From positions 81,209 to 145,208 of the forward strand of contig CAMPET010000184.1 in NCBI GenBank assembly GCA_946803715.1: a DNA stretch of 64,000 nt. Reading direction: 5' to 3'. Made by a program: the position numbers and the translations under genes. The DNA comes from Beroe ovata (taxonomy: Eukaryota > Ctenophora > Nuda > Beroida > Beroidae). Below the pieces are notes generated by a model, which was not told where the DNA came from, searched no databases, and saw nothing but the letters and a program-made list of their open reading frames with translations. Positions within the stretch are counted from its first letter, which is position 1. Each line of letters starts with the position of its first letter. Positions 44,733 through 56,645 of the stretch are shown here, in pieces.

Positions 44733-46318
44733 GCCTAAACAAGAAATAGATTGGCAAGTAACTCCAAAAAAGATGTTAGTGGCAATTTGGCTTAATTGCT
44801 CATTTCAAAAGATATTTCATGTAACCCGCATGTGTACACATGGAAGGAAAGGAGGATGGAAAGAAAAAGACATGCACTTTACAGTGGAAACTGCTTACAA
44901 TTGCTAACAATTGCGCATCTTTTCCCTTCCTTTTGCCTTTTTCCATGTGTACACACATATTTCAAGGAATATTTCACCAAATATATTTCATTCACCTAAC
45001 AAGGCCCATGAATCAACCACACAACTCAAATATTCCAATTTTACTGATTGATCATTAATTGATCCAAATTGATCTGATATTCTGATAATGAATAAAGATT
45101 AAATTTCGAATTTGATGCTTAATTGCTTGCTTACAGGCAATGTTCCCACATTGCATGACCCAATCTGACACGCCGCAGACTTTTTAATTCACTGAGTTAA
45201 ATAGGGCCCCGCAATTCAGTGTGTGCACAGCGAGCAGTTATTTAATTGTCAGATTTTATCGACCTCTGTTTCTTTGTTCTTGCGCGCGGCGCGTGAAGCT
45301 ATAAAATTCAACTTGATAATATTTTTCATAATTGTGCAATGAACTTTTTTATCAATGATAAGTTTTGCGGCTTGCACCAGTTTCGAGCACCGCGCAGTAC
45401 GCACGCCGCGCGCGAGAATTAGGAACAATGGAGAGCTTGAGCTTTTTATTCATTTATTGCTAAAAATAACATCTGGGCGGCTATGCAAAAAATACTTCGC
45501 GCGCGCTACGCGTACCCGTCTCCATTTTCCGATTTTTGATTTTCAAATAACGCAAAGTAAAATTAAAATAAGAGGCGCGCAACGTGTGCACAATTGAAAA
45601 GTGGTCAAATTCTACTGAATCCTAGGTTCGGTTATGATAAATCATGTCTTATAATTCAGTTTTCAATTTAGTTTCCTGATAATTGTTCCGTTATGAATAA
45701 TTGTTCCGTCCTGATAGCTGAAGTACTTGTCGGGCCACACGCCGACAAGTGCTATCTAATTTGTTATCTATTTACTTCAAAATTATAATTCCTCATTTGT
45801 AAATTCCAACCCCTATGATTGAATCCAGATTATAATTGTGGCATGGAAATTAAAATTTGCATCTTTTTATTGGCTAATGGCTTATCAACTTTATCATCTG
45901 ATCAAATATTGGTCTAAAGTTTTAGTTCAAAAAGTTTGAAACCTTCAGTTGAGCACTGGGGACAGGGTATTATATAAAACTAGATGTGGCATACCTCTTG
46001 TTGCATTTCATTCACCTCTATTCATCATGCCTTCATCAAATCATCTCATAGGATTCAAGTGATGAATTCTGAATTATTGTTAGGATTGTTACAGATATAA
46101 CACCTCACATAGCTGATATGTTAAACCATTATTTTATATTTAATTTCATTGTTACCTGGCAACATTGCTATTGTTAAATTTTATTCAGTATTCATTTCAG
46201 TACTAGACAAATCTCATTTATTTGAACCTTTTCATTAATCATACCTTCTATCCCACTTTCCAGATTTTAGGTTTCAGCAAGAGATTTTATGACATCATTT
46301 TAACTTGCCGGTTGGTAC
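44733..46318. other. divergent intergenic region
   Basis: This region lies between the DHHC-like start (minus) and the CSPP1-like start (plus), so it should hold both promoters. It contains an imperfect foldback at about 44810-44990 and, at about 45280-45600, a CpG/GCGC-rich patch in otherwise AT-rich DNA. No gene is visible. Confidence 0.5.
44810..44990. repeat. imperfect foldback element
   Basis: atgtgtacacatggaaggaa near 44829 pairs with ccttttgcctttttccatgt... near 44930-44965, and the flanks (aaagatatttcat / tgaaatatattt-like) extend the symmetry. It is a candidate short MITE. No target duplication was identified. Confidence 0.6.
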
Positions 46319-49300
46319 ATGGACACATTCAGAAGAAAAGTACCCTCTGGTATTCGCCCCTCTCCAGGAAATGTTCCAGCAACAGTATTCAATAGTGAAG
46401 GGTTTAGTTAGATCATCATTCGTTTATTAATCTAAGCCAAATTCAAAAGGATTATGCTTTCTAAGTAATCTTTATATTTCAGGGAAGAGGTTAGAAGTCA
46501 AGACAGTGGTTCATCATACCTTGATGTAGGTTTTATCTAATCAGACATATATGTTGAATTGAACATCTGGTAGCCTCAAGATTCTCACACATTTGACCTC
46601 TTTAGGAGCTGAAAGCTCAGAAGATAGCAGAAGAAGAACAGAGAAGTGCAGAGAAGAGAAAAGATTTAGAAATGTTGAATAATTACAATCCATGGGGCAA
46701 GCCAGGTTTGTCGAGATAATCGATAAGCATGGTAGTTGATTTCAGTAATTTGATTTCAGGTAGTTTAACAATATGATTTCATTTACAATTGACATCAGAA
46801 AAACATTATGTTTTATTTATCAGGCTGTGGGGCTCCACGAAACAATTTTCAGCATTTCAACAGGATTGATAAAACTCTCAATGATTCAGAGAATTCGGAA
46901 GGATCTTTTGCTGTAGGTGTATCATGTTCGACTGGTGCTCAAATCTGGAGAGCGTGACACGTGGTGTGTGTATTATCTTTCACATCTCTCATCCTAATGA
47001 TATCCACAGGATTACCTGAATAAGCCAGGTCCTGGCTGTGGTGCTCCAAAGAGAACTGATAGTGGTAACCCAGTTGGAACCATGCAAGTGCACCCCGACA
47101 TCAGGAATGAAACTGCTGCTGGAATTCTCAATGAGACTACCAGAAAGAGGAAGAGCAACCCTGTACCACCAGGTCACAAAGCAATGGTGGATTCTAGTGG
47201 TAATTGGAGTATTAGAGATGGCCATGATGGTGAGGCTTTACCTTTAAGTGGGCACCGCAGATTGAAGCACTTTTATCTTTTAGTCAGCACTTTCCCTAAC
47301 AGGCAGCTCTCTGTACCTCTGAAATCAACCCAGCAACCTTTATACAATACTCCTTTGTGCATATTTTCCTGGAAGCGCTCTTAAAAGCACTGCAACATTC
47401 CTCGCTTTTTTTCATCCCCAGGTCATTATTTTGTCCCTACTCAACCTGATCTAACTGGGAAATCATCAGGTGAGAAAAGTTACCGTAAATCCCACGTTCT
47501 AAACTGTGACAAAAGACGAGTGGATACAAGTATGAAAAGTCGTTTGAGAGAGAAACTGGACGAACAGGTTGCGGAGAAAAATATCGCCAAAGAGAACGAA
47601 AAATCTGCTGTAAGCTTTCACAATTTCTTTAATTATAAATATCATGACATCATTTGCATTCTATAGTACATATTTTCACTTTCGGTACAGCTATAACGGA
47701 GAAAAATTAAAAAAAGGCAATTCTAAGAATTTTTGTGCTATCAAATCACTCTCTATCCACTGTTAACTTCCACTATAATCCACTCCTTACCAGGAGCACA
47801 CTCCTCATAACGAGAGGTTTGGAAAGTTTGGCAAGGTCGGATATGTGGTGAGGGATAGTTCTGGACGGATAGCTCGGCAAGAACCGCTCACCAAGCGGGG
47901 AGCTACCTACCTCAGAGAGTTCTACGGGAGTTCAGATGACGGACAGGTAACTGTCAACGGATTCCTGACTTTTGTTGGATCTTCCATCTCTCTGATCTGG
48001 AACATAATTAGGAGTGGTAGCAACTAGCAATTCTGACGTTCAGATTAGCGTCTACAATGTCTGCCATAGTGTAATATTGAGTCAAACTCGAAATTTCCCC
48101 CAACCTTATAACCCTCATCCCGTTAATCCAGGGTCTAGTTGATCAGTTAGGCAGGCCGGGACCTGGGGTTCCTGTTAGGACTGACAGTGGCCATGTCCAC
48201 TCGTGGCCGAGAAACAAGCCCGTGGAGTGTGAAGACCCCTTCAGACCGGGAAATTGTGCTAACAGGGTGAGGGAATAGTGTTGGGAAGCACTTGTGATTT
48301 TTCTCTGTGATTTGTGCATGGATTTTGAATTCACGAGAGGAAAAATCTTTCCTGTGACTGTGTTTTCCCATGCCTGGGAAACGCCATTTTTCATGGCTAT
48401 CAGTGACAGCCTGACGTAAAAACACGTGTGGCTGGTATGTGTGCCTTCAAACTTGTTACTTTGTACCACAATGTCAATGCACTACCTACTATAATAGATT
48501 GGTTGACTATCAATTTATGAGATCCCATGACAGAAAACCTCTAGTGATGGTCGGATACAGATGTTTCCGGGTTTCCCTGGATCAGACCATTTGGTTCCAT
48601 GCCAACTTCCGTTATTGGTTATAACAAAACCTCCCTAATTAGGACTCATGATCGAGCATCGGATTAGGGACTTTATCAGGGACATGATTATTATCAATAG
48701 TAATCAGGATTTTGATTATCAGTTTTTGCGTCACAGACGCCCCGGACACTAGGCTATGAAATACTATAGCTCTGTGAATGTTGAATGACATTATAGACCA
48801 TTGTTTTAGAGCTGTTTTCTCTATACTACTACTTGTACAATTATGAAATAAGTTGCTATGGCAACTTCACCTGGCTTGGAGCAGCACGAAAATGGAGTGT
48901 ACATACGAGAATCTCTGTAAACTGATGTACACTGTGCCTTCACTGTTGTACACTGTACACTGTACACTGTAGTTTGTACATTGTACATTGTACGAGAATC
49001 TCTGTAATCTGATGTACAATGTACCTTCACTATTGTACAGTGTACATTGTGTACACTGTAGTCTGTACATTGTAGTTTGTACACTGTACTATGTTAATAC
49101 TGGTACCTTACTATTCCTTGATGACCATGACCTGTAACCAGTATAAAGTTTAAGACTGTTATAGCCTACTATTGGAACCCACGCCAGTAATAAAGTAGAT
49201 AGGAAAGAGAAATGGTACCTAATTCGAAATGAGTGAGTTGGGGCAATGCGTTCCACCATTTTGCATAACGTTGGCTCGCTCCCAGACTGGGTGGTTTTAT

Positions 49301-52300
49301 CTAATGAGTTCGAATGGAGAACAAAGGTTCCTCTAATCTATTCAGATGATGGCTTTTCAATTCTCGTGATGGCTTTTCAACGCTGAATGTTGATATCTAT
49401 GAATGTGTGTGTTTGTTGTGTGTCCTAAAGTGGGTACTGGGTGTTTTATAGCACCAATTAGAAAATTAGGGAACATGCACCTTGAAAATATGTGTAATAT
49501 GAGCGCCAGATGCGAGATTAGGGAGATTAAAATTCATGTGAAGGGGTTGGCTAAGATTCTGTGGAGTATAAACTTACAAGTGGCATCATGATAGCACACA
49601 TTTTCCTCTTGAACACTTCACACCCTTCTCTATCCAGAGCCCAACACAATATTCCAAGACCAGAGGTAATGAAGTCCAGCAGCTATTATCTAATCTGTAT
49701 TCATTTCTGACCGATTATCAGACTGTAAAATGGCATTACACCCTCACACCTGGGTGGCTTCCGGTGGCTCCTGATGGTGCCAGGTGGCTTATAATAACGT
49801 TACCATATGACTGAATACCTATAGTATGGTCCATGAGACCCATTAGAAATAGTTTGGGTGGTAATGCACTGTGATCACCAGGTTATTATCCAATTAATGG
49901 GCACTGCTCATGGTAATTGGGTCACAGAAATAACGTTGTTGTGGGACATTAATGAATTTTGTATTCTTATCCATATTTCATTATCAGTCACAGTATAATA
50001 TTTATCCATTATTTTCAGGTGTTTCCAGTTGGCATAGAGAATGAAGCTAACGAGAGAGCATTGCGACGTAGTGCTGACAATGTATCTGTTACCAAGGTAA
50101 GGTGTCTGTTACCAAGGTAATGTGTCTGTTACCAAAGTAATGTGTCTGTTACCAAGGTAAGGTGTCTGTTACCAAGGTAATGTGTCTGTTACCAAGGTAA
50201 GGTGTCTGTTACCAAGGTAATGTGTCTGTTACCAAGGTAACCCGACTTGTCGTGTGGTGTCACACCATGATATAGATAGTGGTGTCAGATTAGAGTGATG
50301 TCAAAAGTAGATGGGTGTCAGAGTAGGGTGGGTTCTAAGTTCTGTCATTAAATGCTGGTATCTCTCACCTATCTCTCTCTGTGTCTCTTCTATCGGCAAA
50401 TTCCGAACAATTGTAGGGTCAATTACTGCCGTGCGTACTGCGTGTGTGTATTTGTTGATGTATCCATGCTAACCGACTAGAACATTGCATTGTAATTGAT
50501 GGCGTTACCATGACAACACACTTCACAATGCTTTCACAATTACATTTCTAAATGGGAAATGAGCGAAATGAGCCAAAGTGCTGTTGTTGACTGTTCACTG
50601 TCGTCAGTCGCTATTTACTTATGAAATGCTAGTGATGTGATGGAATTGGAATGATGCTATAGTAGAGTCAGAATATAGTGGTGTAAATATGGAGTGGTGA
50701 CAAGATGGAGTGGTGTAAATATGGAGTGGTGTCAAGATGGAGTGGTTTAAATATGGAGTGGTGTCAAGACGTGGTATTGGTATTTCCGTATTCTATCCAA
50801 TCAGATCAATGAAAAAGGAAGACTTTCCGATTACTCCCATCTTTGAATGACGATATTATCGTGTGATCTTGCATCATATCATACTCAAATCCATGCATCA
50901 CGAATCAATTCTGGAGATTGGTGGCACTTGTGGGGCATTCTAATCGATTTGTGATTCCCCCCATGCATCTCAAATATTCGAAATATGTGACTGAAAAGAG
51001 CTGTTGCTTGTAACATCATTAGAAATCTGTGATTGTGTTTATTGAATTTATTATACTAAAATAGCTGTGACTTAGACATAGGATTTAGATTTTGGGATCT
51101 ACATCATAAATTTTCAAAATTGAGGAATGAAAACCTGATAAAAGGCTCCAATAATGCTCTAATAATGCTAAATGCTCTAAATAATGCTCTAATAATGCTC
51201 TAAAAATGCTCTAATAATCATGCTATATAATATTCTCTTGCGATTTGTTTACCCCACTTGGTTTCTATGTAAATTTAACACCGTCACAACATGAATTAAC
51301 TGCTTCTAATTTGTTAAACAGTGGTTTCCGATTACCCTTTAGAATGAACTGGGCATTGGATGAGGGAGTAATTTTCAGTTATGGATGTTATAGGACACAA
51401 TTACAGGCAGCGTCTTGTGTATTATAACCGAACATGAACGTCTAAAACTTCTTGACAGACATCAAGGACAGAATCATGTTTTAAGTTGACTCCTGTTATG
51501 TTGAAAGATCTAATTTACTTACTTTTATTTAAACAAAACTTACTTTATTGAAGACCATACTCAAGTTAGGTACTTCCTGCCAAGCATTGTTATGTTGGAG
51601 CTATCTATATCATTTGTATAACATAATACATAGACCCCCTACCGCAACGCATAAAATACTATCGTACTTTACTAATAGTAGTTGTAGTTACTACAACACT
51701 ACATAGTAGTGTACAATAGCAGGTATTCAGAGAGTACAATATATAGCTGCAATGAACCATGGAAATCATGGAATAGATTGGAATCACTCATTTCCAGCTT
51801 ATTTATTCCCCAATCCCCCCAAAAATTGCTGCGCTGGGGTAGAAATTACAACACATTTCTCACGTTGTTTCTATCCGCAGCATTCGATTGAGAACGGTTA
51901 CTACCAAGGAGGTGAGTAGTAATTGATTGATAATTGATCGGTAATTGATTGATAATTGATCGGAAATTGTTGATAACTAATTGATATTTGGTCCCATGAT
52001 TGGTTTATAAGGAACCTCTTTCCTGTCAAAAGTTCGAATCAATACCCTGAATTGACATCTGGTACATCCAGGGTTCAATTCAAAATACCTGCGGTTTCAG
52101 TCGAGATAATAAGACTCGATTTGAATCGATCCTGGAGCCACAGTATTTGGACTCAAAATGCAACAATATTGTTTCCGAATTGCTCTGAGCTAATCAAACA
52201 TTAATTACATCCAAACATGCACTAATGCCACTATGGTGATGGCACTATATTGTGCCACTATGCTAATCTACTAATATACGTGTTGTTTTGACGTGCTATA

Positions 52301-54423
52301 ATTCATCACTGCAAGACGCAAGTTCCTGTAAACAATAATTCATCAATGTTGGTACTTAGACGACACAACTACGACAAATTAAAGACACAAATGCAACACA
52401 AACACTGCGACATAAGTGCGACACTGCTACGAAAGACATCAATTACAACTACGATACTTCTGCTACATAAGTGTACAATTGTTTCGACGACCAAAGCAAG
52501 AATTCCTCTGAGAGAGCCTCCTTGAGATCTAATAAAGTATAATCAACTTATTAAGTTGTTATTAATATTAATTTTGATTACTTTATCATCGCTTACTAAA
52601 AGATAAAGACCTGGTAAGACAATAATTTCTACTCTTGGTTGATTGATAGTCAGCATGTACCTACCCTAATTCTGAGATGTCACATTCTCACAGGACGTAG
52701 TGTATCGCGACCCAATATTGTGCCACCCTTGCTTATAGACAGATTGTATCTCGATGGTAAAATGCCCGGACAAGAATTAGTTTTGTAATTTTTGGCTACA
52801 GCATATTTATGAGAGCATTGATCATGATAAACCATTTTCCGAAATGGGTCTGGTGGATGGATGATTAAGGATTGAAATGCATGGAGTAAAGCAGGCATTT
52901 TGTGGCAATCAGTATCATTTCGTGGCATGTTGTTGTGGCATTGTCACAAAATGACGCGTTCATGATACTGAAATGTAACGCGCGTACTCGTTTACATCGT
53001 ACAAACTTCGATTCAAAGCATTTACTGAAACATAAATTTGCGCGCGCGTGGCACTTACAATGCATACTTCATTTCTCCTGATTTATGGTTCGCCCTATAA
53101 TGTATAATTAATTAGCACTGGTGAATGATGATTGAGTCAGTCAATTCTGCATATTTCTTTAACAATGACTTATGACATTTTTCATGTCTCAGTTATTGAA
53201 CATCGCGAGCACTCTTGCAAATAACCAAATCCATTTAAAAAGGTCCTTTTTAAAAGGATGAAAATGGAAAAATCCATTTATAATGGAATTTTATTTTGTC
53301 AGAAGAAAACGGCACAATTCACGAAGATCCACGGTTCAAAACTAAGAAACCCATTGGAACTGTCTATTCTGCTGTAAGTTTGAGCGCCGTATCCCTATTG
53401 GTCCTTTAGATAATGATCACTTTGATAGTTCAAGATACAAGATGAATTTGAAGATAATGATTATTGATTGATAGTAGATACTAGATTTTAGAAAAATATT
53501 TACAACGATAGATCGACAATAATTCAACAATGGTTTTGTGTATCGAAATATTCAATTACTTCCCAGTTCCCACTCCCATTATGAACATTTCTCACCCCCC
53601 CCCCAGATGCTGAGGAACCAGGGCACATATCTAGACGAACTACGACGACAGATAGACGAGAATTCTGTTGTGAGGGAGAAGCAGAAGAAAGCATCTCAAG
53701 ATGAGGAGTTTCACCATTACCAGCACTCACTCGACTGTTTCGGACGCCCCGGCAACGGTGCTCCAAGGTAGGAGATAATGACAGCTGACATTATGACAGC
53801 TGACATTATGACAGCTCCATATGATATAGGGCATATGATATAGGGCATATGATATAGGGCATTCTCTTTTTGTGGGATGCAAGAATGTTCAACCAGCCCT
53901 ATTTACCACATTTCCTCATTTTCTTAATTCCTTACCAGCAACTTTTTTTCCCCTCCTTCTTCTTCTTTTTCTCATGACAATCCCTGTGGGTCATTGATAC
54001 GCTCATCAAGAATTGGTGATGTAGGTTTGCACTCCGATCATCGGATCTCAATGTTCATTGGTCCTAATTGATTAACCTGATCAATGACTGTTAGGTGTAA
54101 TTCGTGAGGCTCATATCATGGAAACTAGGAATTTCGATGCCCCCTTCCTTTTATATGCCTTCCTGTTTTTATTGTTCCACCCTGGTCCCACCATTCACAT
54201 GATTCCAATTCCCACACTGTTCCCTAGTATGGCTGTGTGGACCCTGCGGGTCCATTCCTCGATTAGTAGTAGATACGGACATTTGAATTGATATTATCTA
54301 ACACGACATGTGTATCCGCCTAGGCTCATGGGAGGAACCCTGGACACGAGCCGGTACAAGATGAACGATATTGAGTGCGTGGCTGAGGGAATCAGGAACC
54401 CTGGAGCATTCAGAGTCACATAG
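46319..54423 (+). CDS. protein with repeated PGxGxP modules (CSPP1-like motif), 13 exons, 483 aa
   Basis: Thirteen exons join in phase: 46319-46401, 46483-46525, 46606-46705, 46824-46912, 47010-47229, 47422-47609, 47794-47946, 48132-48266, 50019-50096, 51881-51911, 53303-53373, 53607-53767 and 54324-54423 (TAG). The product (483 aa) has a short coiled-coil-like stretch (ELKAQKIAEEEQRSAEKRKD) ending NNYNPWGKPGCGAP, which matches YNPWGKGGGGAP of the ciliary/centrosomal protein CSPP1. Related modules follow: KPGPGCGAPKRTDSGN, GRPGPGVPVRTDSGH and FGRPGNGAPR, plus a weaker FGKVGYVVRDSSGR, spaced by charged, probably disordered sequence. CSPP1 has one such motif and is far longer, so this is not a clear orthologue; a microtubule or ciliary role is inference. 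There is no signal peptide or membrane segment. The exon-9 donor is tandemly repeated in the intron. Confidence 0.7.
48900..49090. repeat. TGTACA-rich palindromic cluster
   Basis: Dense tgtacattgtac / tgtacactgtac words, plus a repeated cgagaatctctgtaa block (48907 and 48993), in the large intron of the CSPP1-like gene. Open frames here are repeat artefacts. Confidence 0.85.
50081..50240. repeat. 20-bp tandem array of an exon end plus its 5' splice site, 8 copies
   Basis: The exon-9 end tgtatctgttaccaag|gtaa is followed by seven further 20-bp copies (tgtctgttaccaaggtaa with G/T at the unit start). Every intronic copy keeps an AAG|gtaa donor, one as AAA|gtaa. The unit is not a multiple of three, so use of a later donor would shift the reading frame. 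Confidence 0.95.
50690..50775. repeat. short tandem repeat, atggagtggtgt-type
   Basis: Four to five imperfect copies alternating gtcaag and gtaaat after atggagtggt, intronic in the CSPP1-like gene. Similar tggtgtcaag words occur at 36508-36600. Confidence 0.75.
53770..53865. repeat. two adjacent short tandem arrays after exon 12 of the CSPP1-like gene
   Basis: Three copies of acagctgacattatg-like 15-mers are followed by three copies of catatgatatagggc. Both start within about 20 bp of the exon-12 donor. Confidence 0.85.
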
Positions 54424-54759
54424 TGTCTAACGCGTGGTCAGCATATTCAGTACTCGGAAACTGAGTTCTGTCAGCATCAGTTGTGCAGCCCCTATTACTC
54501 TATTATAGTTTAGCTAGCCCTTGTTAGTGTGACTAGCACAATATTTGATTCCTTAATGACTAAGGCTTTATCTGTAAACAGAGACTGTGCTCCTGATATT
54601 GATCGTCGAACTATTGAACCGTTTGAGTAAGAGTTGTTTCCACGATATTTAGAAATGGCCGTGACATTGACCGTGGCAACTGTGAACTACTGCAGTACTG
54701 CACAGAGAGACGAATTTCATATTTAAAGCGAGGCAGAAATGCAGCATGGAGCATTATTC

Positions 54760-55057
54760 GGCAGAGGAAGTTCGACCCTAAAAAGCGGACGGCCGCTTTT
54801 AAAAGCAGACGTCTGCGTTTCTCATTCAAAAAGCGGACATAGATATCCAAAAAACATAGATCATTGAGATCCAAATATTTTGAGTTGATGTCCACGTCCA
54901 TTTTTAGTTTTAAAAGCGGACGTCCGCTTTATTTTTGATTTATGTCTGCTTAAGCTTTTGTGAGTTTATGCATAAGCTCATACATCCTACAGCTTAAGCA
55001 GACTTAAGAATGGACCAGATCATGACGTCCAATTTTATTAGGGTCGAACTTCCTGCC
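54760..55057. mobile_element. hAT-like MITE with 8-bp target-site duplication
   Basis: The ends are inverted copies: GGCAGAGGAAGTTCGACCCT at 54760 and the reverse complement TAGGGTCGAACTTCCTGCC at the right end, with a 2-nt indel. Flanks are the direct repeat CATTATTC at 54752-54759 and 55058-55065. Internally, aaaagcggacggccgctttt-type palindromes repeat. The 298-bp size, short terminal inverted repeats and 8-bp target duplication fit a non-autonomous hAT element. Confidence 0.8.
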
Positions 55058-55373
55058 CATTATTCACCTCGGCATATGCATACATATTGCATAAATTTTT
55101 ACTTTCACTCTTAGTCTTAGCACACTAAAAACACACTTAAAACTGAATTAGCACACTTATAAATAAAAGTGAAGCTAAATTGTATTTGTAGAATTGCAAC
55201 TGTATAAAATGAAGAATTGGACTTGGACTCTTGAAATCTTGAATTGCATTGGATTTGGAGTAATGGTTATGAAAGGAATTCAAATTCTTGTCTGATTTTA
55301 TTAAACCTCTATAGCTCGAGCCTATGCATTCTCGGATCGCGCGCGCTTTCATGGAAGGGCTGTTTCAGCCTTA

Positions 55374-55526
55374 GCGTTATTGCCGGATGTTATGTTATCT
55401 GTCCACTGTTTCTTGCGCGCGGCACGCGCGCCTTCACCGAAGGCCGAAACACTGTTTCGGCCTTCGATGAAGGCCCGCGCGCAAGAAACAGCGGCCGGAC
55501 AGATAACATCCGGCAATAGCGTTATA
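55374..55526. repeat. GC-rich long hairpin (~70-bp arms)
   Basis: attgccggatgttat...ctgtccactgtttcttgcgcgc on the left is mirrored by gcgcgcaagaaacagcggcc...ataacatccggcaat on the right. The centre is a perfect gaaggccgaaaca-c-tgtttcggccttc palindrome. The arms differ by small indels. Confidence 0.9.
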
Positions 55527-55579
55527 ATTCGATGAAGGCGCGCGCGCGAGAAACAGAGGTCAGATGAAATATATAGTTC

Positions 55580-55611
55580 ATAACGTCTGACGAATATTCG
55601 TCAGACGTTAT
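55580..55611. repeat. 32-bp perfect palindrome
   Basis: ATAACGTCTGACGAAT is followed immediately by its exact reverse complement. It sits inside the same foldback block, with a flanking acctgacctgttt / aaacaggtcaggt inverted pair at about 55625-55678. Confidence 0.95.
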
Positions 55612-56645
55612 AGTTATTTGAAAACCTGACCTGTTTGCTTTGATCATGCGCGCGCGCAGCAAATTAAACAGGTCAGGTAACATCTGACCGCTGATGCAAT
55701 GATGCATTATGCAAGCCGCGAATGCCGAAATAAAATCCCGCCAAGGATAAAATCCTGTCAGCAAGAGTAGGGCCGGGTGAAATCCTACAAAAGTTCGCGC
55801 CGCGAGCGCGAAGCAAAATTCTCGACAGGGTCTATCATCGATCGACAAAGTTTAGCATCGCCAAACACCACTGCTTGCATCTAAAATTGAAAATGTGTCA
55901 CGCGCGCGAACGAGACCTTTCGCAGGATCTGTATCATCGATTGACAAATCAATCTTCAGCTTACTTTCATCATAAAAATCCTGGTTGCGTGAAAAGGCGG
56001 ATAGATGATAACAATATGAACAACAAATGGCTTTGCCTTGGTGCTATCATTGTGATTTGTAGGGAATGATTAAATTCTGTGTTTCCTCTGATTTTGTGAG
56101 CTCAACAAATGAAAGGAGAGTGTATTTGTATTTTGGTTGATGCATGTGTGTTTGAGACTCTCAAGCAAGCCACAAGATTTCATAACAATATCACTGCAGT
56201 GTAGGCCACCAGTAGTTTTACTCATCCACGCTCATCCAAAGTCTTATCTATAGAGATGTATGGGTATACTGCAAACATAGCAAAATACTTGATATTGATC
56301 TTCTAATACAAGGATTGACACAAGAGATGGAAGAGTCTTAAGAGTCATCAGCAGTTACCCTACAGATATCAGGCCCGCCCCAGTCAACTGCAATGTGGAT
56401 CTTAGTATCAGCAGGTGGCAGGAGAGAACTGAGGGGTTTCCACCCACCGTACCCCTCACAGCTATCAACTGCAAGGCTGGGCCACCCAGAACTCTGGAAT
56501 TCTGAGCTTCATGTAATTTCATTGATTTCTTTCAAGCAAAAGAAAACTTATAACACATTAGGGACATTAAAACTTGAATTATATGACTGGAATATTCTGA
56601 AATTGCATTATTAAATTATATCATGTTGAATATGATCCTAAACCT

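Larger units (their letters stand above)
54424..56645. other. intergenic block of foldback DNA
   Basis: This stretch lies between the CSPP1-like gene and the YHYH gene (convergent). It holds the hAT-like MITE (54760-55057), the GC-rich foldback cluster (about 55360-55830), and about 800 bp of AT-rich DNA in which I see nothing. Confidence 0.6.
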
